A stretch of DNA of 64,000 bases from Bartonella sp. AU55XJBT (GCF_028618525.1 NZ_JAQITC010000011.1:33304-97303), one strand, 5' to 3'. Shown: positions 18,284 to 27,534, counted from the first letter of the stretch. Translations and numbers: made by a program. Notes: generated by a model not told the origin, from the sequence alone.

Positions 18284-18595
18284 TTATATTTTAACAGCAA
18301 TTATTTTTATAAAATATACAATAATCAATCCTAAAAAACTAACTATTGCATTCAATAAACTTTTTGCTTTTTCATATATATTGTTTATTGATTCTTGTCT
18401 GTTATTTATTCTCAGTATATTCAATGTATCCGAAGGGCTCCCTACGGGGTTTAAAAACTGTAAATGCGTTTTCTCACCAGTATAAGGAGCAACAATAGGA
18501 GAGGGCTGTTTATTGACTATACGATCAGACTTTTGAATCGCAAGAGCTAAACCATTTGTGATTGCCCCTGCTACGAAAAAATATCTGATATTCAT
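18284..18595 (-). CDS. Small two-TM hypothetical protein, copy 2 of a tandem duplication
   Basis: 103 residues, RBS AGGAG. About the first 65 residues are nearly identical to the 17828 protein (YFFVAGAITNGLALAIQKSD...). The C-terminal TM segment (LNAIVSFLGLIIVYFIKII) differs, and four residues are missing in the middle. The upstream palindromic tatttatagaaataaata element is also shared, so the regulation is probably the same. Function unknown. Confidence 0.7.
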   Translation of the reverse strand: MNIRYFFVAGAITNGLALAIQKSDRIVNKQPSPIVAPYTGEKTHLQFLNPVGSPSDTLNILRINNRQESINNIYEKAKSLLNAIVSFLGLIIVYFIKIIAVKI

Positions 18596-18935
18596 AGTTT
18601 TCTCCTATATTTATTTCTATAAATAAATATCGATACGGATCATATATAGATTCACTTTAAATGACTATAGTAAAAATACAACAGTCATAAAAAAGAATAA
18701 ACTTTGTCTATATTTTGACAAAATTTACTCTTAATTGCCTAAATCAATTCTTTCTGATTCCATTTTTGGATATTTTAAAAAAGCTTGAAAGCTCTGTCCG
18801 GAAGTGGAATCCCGTAAGATGGGTGACAAAAGAACTGCTAACAAAATTCTTTTTGTGCCATTGACTAAAGATTTATAAAAATGAGGGTTCATTAAAATTA
18901 AAATGAGATGTGATGAAAATTGAGTCAAACCCGTA

Positions 18936-19595
18936 AAGGGAAGGATGCACTCTTTTGAAGACTAGGGTGCACCCTCTATGAGATTGGGTACGTGCCATGA
19001 GGGTTAGGCATGTATCCCTTGAGGGGAAGGGTGCACTCTTTATGAGGGCTAGAGTGCACCCTCTATGAGATTGGGATACGTGCCATGAGGGTTAGGCATG
19101 TGTCCCTTGAGGGGAAGGATGCACTCTTTTGAGGGCTAGAGTGCATCCTTTATGAGATTGGGATACGTGCCATGAGGGTTAGGCATGTGTCCCTTGAGGG
19201 GAAGGATGCACTCTTTTGAGGGCTAGAGTGCATCCTTTATGAGATTGGGATACGTGCCATGAGGGTTAGGCATGTGTCCCTTGAGGGGAAGGATGCACTC
19301 TTTTGAGGGCTAGAGTGCATCCTTTATGAGATTGGGATACGTGCCATGAGGGTTAGGCATGTGTCCCTTGAGGGGAAGGATGCACTCTTTTGAGGGCTAG
19401 AGTGCATCCTTTATGAGATTGGGATACGTGCCATGAGGGTTAGGCATGTGTCCCTTGAGGGGAAGGATGCACTCTTTTGAAGGCTAGAGTGCATCCTTTA
19501 TGAGATTGGGATCCATGCCGCATGAGGGTGAGGCATGTATCCCTTGAGGGGAAGGATGCACTCTTTTGAAGGCGGAGTGCATCCATAGGGGAAGG
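18936..19595. repeat. Eight tandem ~87-bp units, each with two conserved hairpins
   Basis: Unit starts lie near 18936, 19021, 19109, 19196, 19283, 19370, 19457 and 19546. Each unit holds hairpin 1 (GGATGCACTC...GAGTGCATCC, 10-bp arms) and hairpin 2 (GGGATACGTGCC...GGCATGTGTCCC, pairing with two G-U). The second unit has GGGTGCACTC with GAGTGCACCC, a compensatory pair. The last unit changes both arms of hairpin 2 and still pairs 11 of 12. No ORF runs through the block. This is not a CRISPR array: units abut, with no unique spacers. Confidence 0.9.
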
Positions 19596-20750
19596 CATAT
19601 CTCATAAAAATAGAGAAAGCCCAAGAGATTTATTTTTTATTTTATCTCTATCGGTTTGTGTATTTTATAGATATTTGCTTTGTCTCCTCAATATTTGAGA
19701 GGGTTATAGAGTAAGACTCACTGATGAAGGTCAGCTAATGAATATTGAGATCTCTATGAGAATTAAGATATTTTTGTGCTTTTTTTTTGTCTTTTTCTTG
19801 ATTTTATTAGCTCACATGAAATTTATGAGGCATTTGTCTCCAATTTGGCTTTTGATGACACCAATGGATTTGGTATAATATTTCAATGATTTCAATGGCT
19901 TTATTAAGGGCTTTATTAAGACGCCCCTTAAGGAAGGGTGCTTTATCATAGAACAGAATAAATTGAGTCAATTTTTGTAATTCTTTATCTTGGACGTGTT
20001 TTATTTTACACGGGCTCTTTTGCTTGTAATGAGTCGATGGTTTGATGAATTTTAAGAGAAGCCTCCGTTAAAATAACAGAAGCCCGTTACAAAGAGGAAA
20101 AGTCTGAGAGAGTTGGCTCTTTTAGGCTAAAATTTCTAAGATGAAAAGCAGAAGACTATAATTCATCAATCCATTGCTAGAATAAAATACCTTATTGCTG
20201 TTTTGACGATAAAGAAAAATATTAGTGATTCTGTTGTGTTATAAAATAGCGTATGCCGTAAAACAGCTTCTCTCGTAAATCCTTCGGCCTTTGAGGGGGA
20301 ATTTTTAAGGTAATTTGAAAGAAGAATGATGATCTCTTTTAGAATGGTCTATTTGGCAGGAGATCTTATGGAAGAAGAGTACAAAGTTTAAGAGGGTTTT
20401 AAGACAATACAGTCATAAAAAAAGCCCTCTGCTTCAAACAGAAGGCGATAATAAGAAGATTCTCAATATTGGGTTGTAAAAATATATTGGGTTGTAAAAA
20501 TGTCAAAAAAGAATGAATTTAAAAAACTTACTCTTCCGTAACTAGCAGAAAATTAAAAAGAGAGCAATATAAAAATACTTTTTACAAAAAAGAAAACTTT
20601 GCTTTTTATGCTTTAAAACGTCATGAATACTTCTTTTTCATTGCATGTTTATTTTGCAATTCACTGTCAATTTAAGTCTTTAAAGATGTTATGACGTATG
20701 CAACCATATTTATGCTTCAATAAAAAAACAACAAAGAGAGCACCACATGA
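19596..20750. other. 1.15-kb spacer without a supported gene
   Basis: AT-rich, no frame of useful length. It contains one clear hairpin at 20417-20446, listed separately. Confidence 0.45.
20417..20446 (-). terminator. Intrinsic terminator (minus strand) without an obvious gene
   Basis: On the minus strand GCCTTCTG and CAGAGGGC pair over 8 positions (one G-U) with a 7-nt loop and are followed by seven T. No ORF lies upstream on that strand within 400 bases, so it may end a small RNA. Confidence 0.55.
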
Positions 20751-20851
20751 TGCGATAGACTGGTGCGATAGACTGGTGCGATAGACTGGTGCGATAGACT
20801 GGTGCGATAGACTGGTGCGATAGACTGGTGCGATAGACTGGTGCGATAGAC
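20751..20851. repeat. 13-bp tandem repeat, eight copies of the core
   Basis: tgcgatagac recurs at 20751, 20764, 20777, 20790, 20803, 20816, 20829 and 20842, separated by tgg. The copies are perfect, suggesting recent expansion. It lies at the left edge of the prophage-like region. Confidence 0.9.
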
Positions 20852-21206
20852 CCGCGTGGGATAAAAGGCTTTGTTTTTTAAGGGTGTGCGTGTTGCGTGT
20901 AAGGGGGTCGTGAAGCGCGTGTTTTTTTAAGATGGGGTGGAGACGATGGAGGGGGGAGCTGTTGGCGTGTGGCGCGGTGTGGGGGCGTGTAGATACAGAG
21001 TTCAGATGCTGGGTGCAGGCTTCTGTTGGGGTCTTGAAAGGAGGGGGGTGGCGTTAGCTGTTTTCCTTGGGTGACTTGAGGGGACAATGAAGTATTTTCG
21101 TGTGATGTGGGGGTGTTAGGGGTTCTCATGTTTTGGGAGCGGTGTTTCAGATAACGCAGGGGATTGTTGAAAAAATGTTGCCTGCTCTATAGATAAAGAG
21201 AGGGGA

Positions 21207-21773
21207 TTATTCCGAATGTTTATGGTTTGCATAGCCCCAATGAAAGGCTAACAAGTCTAAACAATCTCGTAAATGATCGGCAAGGGAGTTTTGTTTGCGT
21301 TTTGAAGGACTTAATTCTTTGATCGCTTGTCCATAACCAATAACCTGCTCAAGCAGTGAATAGCCAAGAATACCAAGGTGCCCTTTGATGGTTTTTAAAT
21401 GATTGGAGGCTGCTATTTGCCGTTCAATGGGGTGGGTATAGCTTTGGCTACAAGCAACTTTTTCACGGGTGTAGTCAAGGCTCATGTGCAGGTCTGCCTG
21501 ACTGTGACGCCAGTAAAAATAAAACCGTTCTGCGGCTTTATATTGTGCCTGACTGATATGTCCTTTTGCATATAAAAGCGCAATGGGACGGCTTTGTGCA
21601 TTGACAAGAACTTTAATGGTGCGCCGGTTGCTGGAACTTTCTGGATGATGCGGTTGAAAATAAGGATTGCGCGTTTCAAGGGCGACTTCTTGCGTCTTTA
21701 AATGACCCATGTGCTTTCCTTTCTCGTGAAGCTCAAGAGGGCGCGTGTTTTTTTTCTTATCTGGATGGTTCAT
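21207..21773 (-). CDS. Phage-type hypothetical protein
   Basis: 188 residues, RBS AAGGAG 5 bases before ATG. After a polar N-terminus comes KGHISQAQYKAAERFYFYWR, resembling the 3468 protein. The C-terminal half is helical and includes YSLLEQVIGYGQAIKELS and LADHLRDCLDLLAFHWGY. It lies downstream of the primase-helicase on the same strand, as expected for a late gene in the leftward early operon. The function is not recognised; a regulatory or DNA-associated role is a guess from the relation to basic phage proteins. Confidence 0.65.
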   Translation of the reverse strand: MNHPDKKKNTRPLELHEKGKHMGHLKTQEVALETRNPYFQPHHPESSSNRRTIKVLVNAQSRPIALLYAKGHISQAQYKAAERFYFYWRHSQADLHMSLDYTREKVACSQSYTHPIERQIAASNHLKTIKGHLGILGYSLLEQVIGYGQAIKELSPSKRKQNSLADHLRDCLDLLAFHWGYANHKHSE

Positions 21774-21924
21774 CTCATCTCCTTAAAAATGTTGCTTGCT
21801 CTCGAAAAAAGAGGGGGGATGGTAAAAGGCATGTGTTGGCGTGTGTGCGTGAGGGTGCGGTCTTGGGGGATAGCTTGGATTGTGGCGCTTATGGGGGAGT
21901 CCCATGGATTTCGCATCTTGAAGC

Positions 21925-22359
21925 ATGGATTGGGATCTTGAAGAGAGAGGTGTTTTGTTGCATGGTGGATTTTCCTTGAATAATTTGATGGGGGAGTGGT
22001 GTGATGTTGCACGGGCTTTGGTATTTTATGCTACGCCCAGCATTTTCCTTATGTTGGGGTATGAAGTAATGCTGCGGCGTGGTGCAAAAAAGGGGTTGTT
22101 CTTCAAGATGCTGTTGTTTGGTTTCATTTTTGCTGCTGTTACTGATTTTATTTATAAGCAAGCCCGAATATTTTGGTTTAGCTTGGCTTTGATCGGCGCC
22201 AAGTATTTGGGTGTGCCTTGGATTTGGTCCTTGAATGAGTGGGGTTCAATCTGCATTTGTGTCCTTCTTGTTCGTGTTATGAGCGCTTTTTTTCATGAGG
22301 GAATGCGGTGTGTTGGGGTGACTTGTGCTTTGTTTTTAAAAAGAATAGGCTTTTATTGA
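21925..22359 (+). CDS. Hypothetical multi-TM membrane protein in prophage region
   Basis: Up to 144 residues; the start is uncertain (ATG 21925, GTG 21952 or ATG 21988, none with a good RBS). Three or four hydrophobic segments are visible, including LLFGFIFAAVTDFIY. The C-terminal part GVPWIWSLNEWGSICI...FFHEGMRCVGV resembles the end of the 22882 ORF, so the two are probably paralogues. It is transcribed against the flanking phage replication genes. Function unknown. Confidence 0.5.
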   Translation: MDWDLEERGVLLHGGFSLNNLMGEWCDVARALVFYATPSIFLMLGYEVMLRRGAKKGLFFKMLLFGFIFAAVTDFIYKQARIFWFSLALIGAKYLGVPWIWSLNEWGSICICVLLVRVMSAFFHEGMRCVGVTCALFLKRIGFY

Positions 22360-22405
22360 ATCGTGGGCGTTTTCTTTAATTTTATGGTTGCGGGGAGACT
22401 TGTTG

Positions 22406-22909
22406 ATGTCGCAGAGTTTGGTGCTTTTACTGTTATTGCTGTTTTTTTGCCTTTTTGTTGGGGCGTGTATTTTTCTGGATAAGGAGGCTGCGCGCCGCGG
22501 GGTTACAAGGTGGATGTTTTTTGGCAGGTGGGTGGTCTTTTATGGCGTGATTGCTCTTTACCTTAGTTTTATTTCTGTGGGCGTGGGATGTTACACTGTT
22601 AGCGGGGCGTTGTTGTTGAAGAGAGCGCTGTTTTCTTGCAGTTTTGTCGCTGTCCTTGGTTTGGTGCATGGGGGCGTCAAAAGTCTGCCTGTTGTTTGGC
22701 AAATGTTCGTGAAGACGACCCTCTTTTGTTGCTTGATGGGGGGTATCCTGTGGCTTTTTGTTGTGGGCGTCAGCGTTATGAATAGCGTAAGAGGCATATT
22801 CTTGAAGGCGTTGGTCTTGGCACTCTTGTTGAAACTGCTCTTGGTGCTCTTGGGGGCTTTATACGTGCGCAGAGTGATACGGTGGTGCAGAGGGTGTTGC
22901 GTGTTTTGA
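22406..22909 (+). CDS. Hypothetical multi-TM membrane protein in prophage region
   Basis: 167 residues from ATG 22406 (GGGGAG 8 bases upstream). About five hydrophobic segments; the first (LVLLLLLLFFCLFVGACIFL) may be a signal anchor. Leu/Val/Cys-rich, without motifs I recognise. It overlaps the start of the next ORF by 28 bases, suggesting coupling. The antisense frame is open too, but Pro/Thr/Lys-rich and without start signals, so I prefer this strand. Confidence 0.5.
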   Translation: MSQSLVLLLLLLFFCLFVGACIFLDKEAARRGVTRWMFFGRWVVFYGVIALYLSFISVGVGCYTVSGALLLKRALFSCSFVAVLGLVHGGVKSLPVVWQMFVKTTLFCCLMGGILWLFVVGVSVMNSVRGIFLKALVLALLLKLLLVLLGALYVRRVIRWCRGCCVF

Positions 22910-23118
22910 ATTTTGTGCTGTTTATCTGCATTTTGTCTCTTGTCTTTAATTTTGCTCAGTGGGGAGCAGAGAGTTTGGGTTGGAGTTGGCTTTGGTTCTC
23001 GAATCACGATGTATTGATCTTCATTTGGGGATTTCTTTTTCCTTTTATTTATCAGGGAATGAAATCTGTGCGTGTGATGGCGGGACGTTTTTTTTTAAAG
23101 AGTGAGGAGGGGCGTTAA
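22882..23118 (+). CDS. Small membrane protein, paralogue of the 21925 C-terminus
   Basis: 78 residues from GTG. One or two TM segments; SLGWSWLWFSNHDVLIFIWG and YQGMKSVRVMAG align with the C-terminus of the 21925 protein. Its stop overlaps the convergent primase-helicase stop by 4 bases. Function unknown. Confidence 0.5.
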   Translation: MVQRVLRVLNFVLFICILSLVFNFAQWGAESLGWSWLWFSNHDVLIFIWGFLFPFIYQGMKSVRVMAGRFFLKSEEGR

Positions 23119-25055
23119 AGATAACGCCGGGGAGAAGATTGTTCAAAAGAACAGCGATAGCGGTAGGTTTGGGGGTCAAACCAGAGACCGACTTTGCCTT
23201 CAAAATCCCCAGAACGTTGTTTGGCAATATTCATAATGACACCGGGGCGTTTGACTAAATCGGCTTTTTCTTGCGCCAGAGAGGTGGCAAAGATTTTGTC
23301 TTCTAACGACCGGTTGCGCCAAATGGTGATGATGTTAAAAGCATTTGCTCCAATTTCTGAGGCACCTTTAATATCTTCTGTGCCAGGGATATCCTTATCC
23401 AGCCCCCCTTTGCGGGCATGGGCGACAAGATGAATATGAACAGTGTTTAAAACAGCCCAATCAACCATTTTATAAACCGCTTGTTCTTGTCCGGCATAAT
23501 CATCAGAGGCAATGCCAAGCCGCATCAGACTGTCGATAATAAATTGATCACAACCATAACGCGCACGACAATAGTCAAAGACATCAAGCAAGGTGTCGAC
23601 ACTTGATTTGCCAACATGTTCATAAAGGATAAGCCCATCGTCTAAAAAATGCAAAATGCGTTCAATAGTCTCTTTTGTAGGCTTTTCTAAGCCGCCCGTT
23701 TGTTTGGTTAAACGCCGGAGCGATTGTTCTCCTTTCATTTCTAGAGAGGCTAAGCAAAGGCGACTGTTTTGCGCAATCCAATGGGGTATACAGTCGGACA
23801 ACAATTGGCTTTTGCCTGCACCACTGGCACCACTCCACAGCGTTAATTCTGCGGGGCGAAAATGTAATTTGTCTTTCAGTTTAGGATAGGGAACCGTATA
23901 GCCAAGATGTTTTTCAGGCTCTGGCCAAAAAAGCCCAATCACTTGATCTTTATAGTCTGAGGCGCGTCGTAAGCCCTCTGGGGCAAAGCTTTTGGCAGAA
24001 GTAAAAGCCGATGCTATGGTGGCAGCATCAATGCCGGCGGTTAAACACTCATTGGCATCTTTGCGGGGTAAGCAAACACGGTAGCAACGGTGACGCCCAA
24101 GCCTGCTGGCAATTTCACGGGCGGCTTCTTCTCCGGGCTGGTCCATATCGGTGGCTAAAAAAATGGTTTCAAATGCTTCCAAATGATCAAATTCATTTTC
24201 AATCCAATTGTGCTTGCCCCCCTTTCCACCTCCAAAGGGGACAGAGACCGCTGGATAGCCATAGGCAGCAAGCGATAGCGCATCAATTTCTCCTTCCGTG
24301 ATGACAATGGTTCGGTTTGTTGAAGAAAGCGTGGGAAACAACGTGGGGTCTATGGACGCATGTTGAGGCATCTGCGTAGCATTGTGGGGTGTGGCTGTGC
24401 GTTCCGATGCGTGTGTGGTGCTGTGGATTGTGGCGGTGGGCGCAGAGGTGTGCGTGGGCGTGTGGGGTGTGGGGTAAAGGGCTTGCCAACCAAATAAAAT
24501 CGGTTCACATTGGGCTGTGGTAGGTTTTGTTTTCGCGCCTGCTTGAGTAAGCCGTTCTTTGACTAATGCAAGGGTGCCATCGGGTTTATAAAAGGGGAAA
24601 ATGATTTTTTCACCCTCTTCTCCTATGCGGTAACGCTTTATAATCTCTAGAGGAATGCAGCGTTCTTTGTGGAGATAGTTTTTTACCAGATTCTGCGGGG
24701 GGCGCCCTTTTGGAACTGGGGGACGGCGATAGGAACGTTGGGGAACCATAAAAGGTTTGGGGCGTGTCAGATTGAGAGCAGCGCGTGCTTCTTCTAATGC
24801 TTGAGAGAGGTTGATGCCTTTGACTTCACACCAAAGGTCTAAAAGATCGCCTCCAATGCCTTCTGCAAAATCATACCAAAGGCCTGCTTTACTGCCGCTT
24901 AAGCAGACCGATAAACTTTGACCGGGCTCACCGCGCGTGTTGCCAACACTCCAATGGTTGCCACGTTTATGCCCTTGGGGAAGAAGCATTTCTGCTATCC
25001 GATCAGCTTGGGCAATAAGTTTTTGTTTGATTTCAAAAATTGTGCTCATAGTCAT
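23115..25055 (-). CDS. Phage bifunctional DNA primase-helicase
   Basis: 646 residues, a Twinkle/gp4-like replication protein that primes and unwinds DNA at the phage fork. Residues ~25-95 resemble a primase N-terminal domain without its zinc cysteines (GKxW..A.G.GGDLLDLW pattern). The TOPRIM domain has E255 (TEGEIDAL) and D303/D305 (TDMDQPG). The RecA-fold helicase has Walker A GASGAGKS at 409-416 and Walker B FIID near 505-508. Residues ~196-234, between primase parts, are a His/Thr/Pro/Ala-rich low-complexity insert. The start is ATG 25055 or 25049, without a strong RBS. It is downstream of the DUF1376 gene in the leftward early operon. Confidence 0.9.
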   Translation of the reverse strand: MTMSTIFEIKQKLIAQADRIAEMLLPQGHKRGNHWSVGNTRGEPGQSLSVCLSGSKAGLWYDFAEGIGGDLLDLWCEVKGINLSQALEEARAALNLTRPKPFMVPQRSYRRPPVPKGRPPQNLVKNYLHKERCIPLEIIKRYRIGEEGEKIIFPFYKPDGTLALVKERLTQAGAKTKPTTAQCEPILFGWQALYPTPHTPTHTSAPTATIHSTTHASERTATPHNATQMPQHASIDPTLFPTLSSTNRTIVITEGEIDALSLAAYGYPAVSVPFGGGKGGKHNWIENEFDHLEAFETIFLATDMDQPGEEAAREIASRLGRHRCYRVCLPRKDANECLTAGIDAATIASAFTSAKSFAPEGLRRASDYKDQVIGLFWPEPEKHLGYTVPYPKLKDKLHFRPAELTLWSGASGAGKSQLLSDCIPHWIAQNSRLCLASLEMKGEQSLRRLTKQTGGLEKPTKETIERILHFLDDGLILYEHVGKSSVDTLLDVFDYCRARYGCDQFIIDSLMRLGIASDDYAGQEQAVYKMVDWAVLNTVHIHLVAHARKGGLDKDIPGTEDIKGASEIGANAFNIITIWRNRSLEDKIFATSLAQEKADLVKRPGVIMNIAKQRSGDFEGKVGLWFDPQTYRYRCSFEQSSPRRYL

Positions 25056-25122
25056 TCGTGATCTTATGCGTTTTGGGATTCTATTTTGCTGTTCTTGCTA
25101 TTCAATCTTGTGGCAAAATCCG

Positions 25123-25245
25123 TAGCGCTTATGGCGTGCCAATCTGCTTTGTGGGCTTTTTACGGGTCTTGGCTTGCCAATGGATTTGGGCTCTCACTTA
25201 AACCTTCCAAAATTGCTGCGTTGATGTTTGCTTGCTGGTGTGGAA
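25123..25245 (-). pseudogene. Duplicated 3' fragment of the DUF1376 gene
   Basis: The segment gccaatctgctttgtgggct...gcttgctgg repeats, with deletions, the sequence at 25560-25705 that encodes the DYWQAKSGKEALKVDWQ region. The fragment is out of frame, between the parent gene and the primase gene. A local duplication scar. Confidence 0.6.
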
Positions 25246-25435
25246 AGCGGAGCCTTTGCTGACGAGTGGGTAAGGGCAGGTGTGCCGCGTGAAAGAGAAG
25301 AGGCGGCGGTTTGCGGGTGTTGTGTTCAGGGTTGTTTTGCCTGATGGGACTTTGTCTGATGGTGTTTTGTTTATGGTTTTGAAACATTGGTGCACCCGCA
25401 TTTGCTTGTGTGAGAAAATGGTTTGGCGTGTGATG

Positions 25436-26518
25436 TTAACAAGTATCGGTATAGTTGATCAGACTGCGGTAAAGGTTCTCGTTGCTCTGAGAGAGGCGCG
25501 GTGAAACGCTTTCCTGTTTTTGCTGTTCTAATCGCTCAATCTCACGGCGAAACCAGTTGCGCCATGTGGCTTGCCAATCTACTTTGAGGGCTTCTTTGCC
25601 ACTCTTGGCTTGCCAATAATCGCGAAACTTCTTGGCTTGCCAATGGGCTTGGCTCTCACTCAAACCTTCCAAAACGGCTGCCTTGATGTCTGCTTGCCAA
25701 GTTTCAGGAAGACGGTGCCCTTTGACAATGCTGGTGGTGGTGGTTTTTTTGTCGGAACAAACTGGAGGTGAGTCTGAGAAACTGGAGGACACAAGATTGG
25801 TGGCGGGGTGGGGGTGTTTTCGTGGGACAATTTGTGTGTGAAGAACGCCAGCGCTCCCTGCTGGAGGAGCATTGGGAGAGACGTTTTCATGCTTGGTTTC
25901 TGCCAGTGAGGAGGAGTCTGGTGGGGAGGAGGCTAGTGAGGAAGAAAGCCCCAATGTGGGAGATGGCGTGCTTTGTTCAAAGCTCTCTTGGCTGGAAAGA
26001 GAAGGCTCGTTCTCATCAAATACCCTATTCTTTTCAAAAACACCGTTAGGTGTTTCCTTTTCTTCTGTCTTTTGAGCTTCTAAACTTTGTTGATCATCTC
26101 TTGTCCGATCGTTAAGCAGTTGTTGAATCTCAGTATTGATTTTCTTGCGCTTTTTTGCCGAAGAACGACCCGCAAAGGATTTTTGTTCAAGCAATTTTTC
26201 ACGCTCTTGAAAAACATTTTCGCAACGTTTGTTCCATAAGCCATTGGCTAAACTTAAAATCTTACCCTCTTGGATAAGCATTTCTAAAACATTAACAAAA
26301 GTTCGCTTGTCACAACCGCAAAGACGCGCTAAACGTTCTTGCGATATTTCTAGAGGACGTCCGCGTGCATACATCTCATTGAGAAGAATCGTATAAATTC
26401 CAATTTCGTGTGCACGCATTCCGCGAACACCTCCTAGAAAATCATTTTGATACCAACAAACATACGGAAGCCTAGACGATTCATAGTGAGGAGTTTCTTG
26501 TTGATCAGCGTGTTTCAT
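25436..26518 (-). CDS. DUF1376 (YdaU-like) phage replication protein
   Basis: 360 residues. The N-terminal ~110 residues are DUF1376 (LPYVCWYQNDFLGGVRGMRAHEIGIYTILLNEMYARGRPL, a winged-helix-like fold). A Ser/Pro-rich linker (~165-260) follows. The C-terminal DYWQAKSGKEALKVDW and TWRNWFRREIERLEQQ form the usual ending of these proteins. They sit next to phage helicases and are thought to help origin binding or helicase loading. It is the first gene of the leftward operon, divergent from the repressor at 26999. Start ATG 26518. Confidence 0.85.
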   Translation of the reverse strand: MKHADQQETPHYESSRLPYVCWYQNDFLGGVRGMRAHEIGIYTILLNEMYARGRPLEISQERLARLCGCDKRTFVNVLEMLIQEGKILSLANGLWNKRCENVFQEREKLLEQKSFAGRSSAKKRKKINTEIQQLLNDRTRDDQQSLEAQKTEEKETPNGVFEKNRVFDENEPSLSSQESFEQSTPSPTLGLSSSLASSPPDSSSLAETKHENVSPNAPPAGSAGVLHTQIVPRKHPHPATNLVSSSFSDSPPVCSDKKTTTTSIVKGHRLPETWQADIKAAVLEGLSESQAHWQAKKFRDYWQAKSGKEALKVDWQATWRNWFRREIERLEQQKQESVSPRLSQSNENLYRSLINYTDTC

Positions 26519-26730
26519 ACGGCAATCTACTTTCTTCTTTCTTATACAGTTTCATTGACGGTAAAAGCGCAAACAGAAATTTAGCTTGTTGTTGCCTTTG
26601 GCTCTGCTCAATAACGACTAAGAGACTTCTTTATGATGTTTATCAATGAGTGGGTGTGCTTGAAGGGCATGAAAACTTAAAATTTGAGATTACAATGATG
26701 GAAAAAATAAAGAGAACAACACTTCTCAAT

Positions 26731-26814
26731 GGATCAGCTTTTGGGGATCAGCTTTTGGGGATCAGCTTTTGGGGATCAGCTTTTGGGGATCAGCTTTTGG
26801 GGATCAGCTTTTGG
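26731..26814. repeat. 14-bp tandem repeat, six perfect copies, in the repressor/replication divergent region
   Basis: Six copies of ggatcagcttttgg stand end to end between the divergent DUF1376 and repressor genes. Copies in this position could act as iterated operator or replication-initiator sites, but could equally be slippage. Confidence 0.9.
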
Positions 26815-26998
26815 AAGCGGTCTTTTGTATCCTATGGCGTGGTTAAAGTGTTTTTATTTTATAAGCAAAAAATGATTTTTTATTCCCCCTTAAAAAATAA
26901 AATTTTTCTCCTTCATTTTATCCTTTTTAGAGGATATTTCAAGCCCATTTTGTAAAAAGGACGTGTTTTTTTTAAAAGACGCGCTATATGGTGAAATT

Positions 26999-27316
26999 AT
27001 GAATATCGATGGTTGGCGTCAAAGATTAAGAACCGCTTTGGAAAAAAGTGGACGCTCAAAAAGATCTGTTTCTCTCGCTGCCGGTAAAGGCGCGGGCTAC
27101 CTTCATTCTATCCTTTCTGAAGGAAAGGAACCAACAATCGAATCTCTCTCACGAATTTGTCACGCAATTAATATCAGTATGAATTATATTCTTTACGATA
27201 AGGGCGCTAGCCCTGAAGATAAAGAATTTATAGAGCTTATTTCAAAGTTGTCTCCTGAAGAGAGAAAGGCAATTTTGACTCTTTTGCGGCGACCCGTTGA
27301 CGAAGCTTTAAAATAA
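26999..27316 (+). CDS. Phage-type HTH repressor (cI/XRE-like)
   Basis: 105 residues from ATG 26999; the frame opens at 26963. The N-terminal HTH_3 domain WRQRLRTALEKSGRSKRSVS...YLHSILSEGKEPTIESLSRI and the segment INISMNYILY fit prophage repressors. A short C-terminus (EEFIELISKLSPEERKAILT-like) replaces the peptidase domain, so RecA-triggered self-cleavage is unlikely. It is divergent from the replication operon, the usual immunity-region layout. It differs from the XRE cassettes elsewhere in the window: no structured leader RNA and a different sequence. Confidence 0.85.
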   Translation: MNIDGWRQRLRTALEKSGRSKRSVSLAAGKGAGYLHSILSEGKEPTIESLSRICHAINISMNYILYDKGASPEDKEFIELISKLSPEERKAILTLLRRPVDEALK

Positions 27317-27534
27317 GTTCTTTTTGTGCTTTTGAATCAAGACGACTCCAGTATTCTATTAATATTATATCACTCATTTTATCTCTCCTGTGTGTTTATC
27401 GTTGCAATTAATTGAGAACAAATAGCGAACAACAAAAAAACATGAGGGGAATAAGGAACAATAAATTTTTATTGACATATGTCATTTGAGCCCCGCAAAG
27501 ATTTAAAATATATCTTTTATGAAGGATAAAATGG

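Noticed and set aside
18731..18928. 65-codon minus ORF ending ERIDLGN
   Set aside because: No RBS at its start and no recognised family; could be a gene fragment but not supportable.
18936..19595. CRISPR array
   Set aside because: Units are contiguous ~87-bp copies without unique spacers, and no cas genes are present.
20751..20851. CRISPR-like or iteron origin
   Set aside because: Perfect 13-bp head-to-tail repeat with 3-bp gaps; most simply slippage, and no initiator gene is adjacent.
20878..21129. 83-codon Pro/Thr-rich minus ORF downstream of the 21207 phage gene
   Set aside because: No RBS; composition typical of antisense of G-rich spacer.
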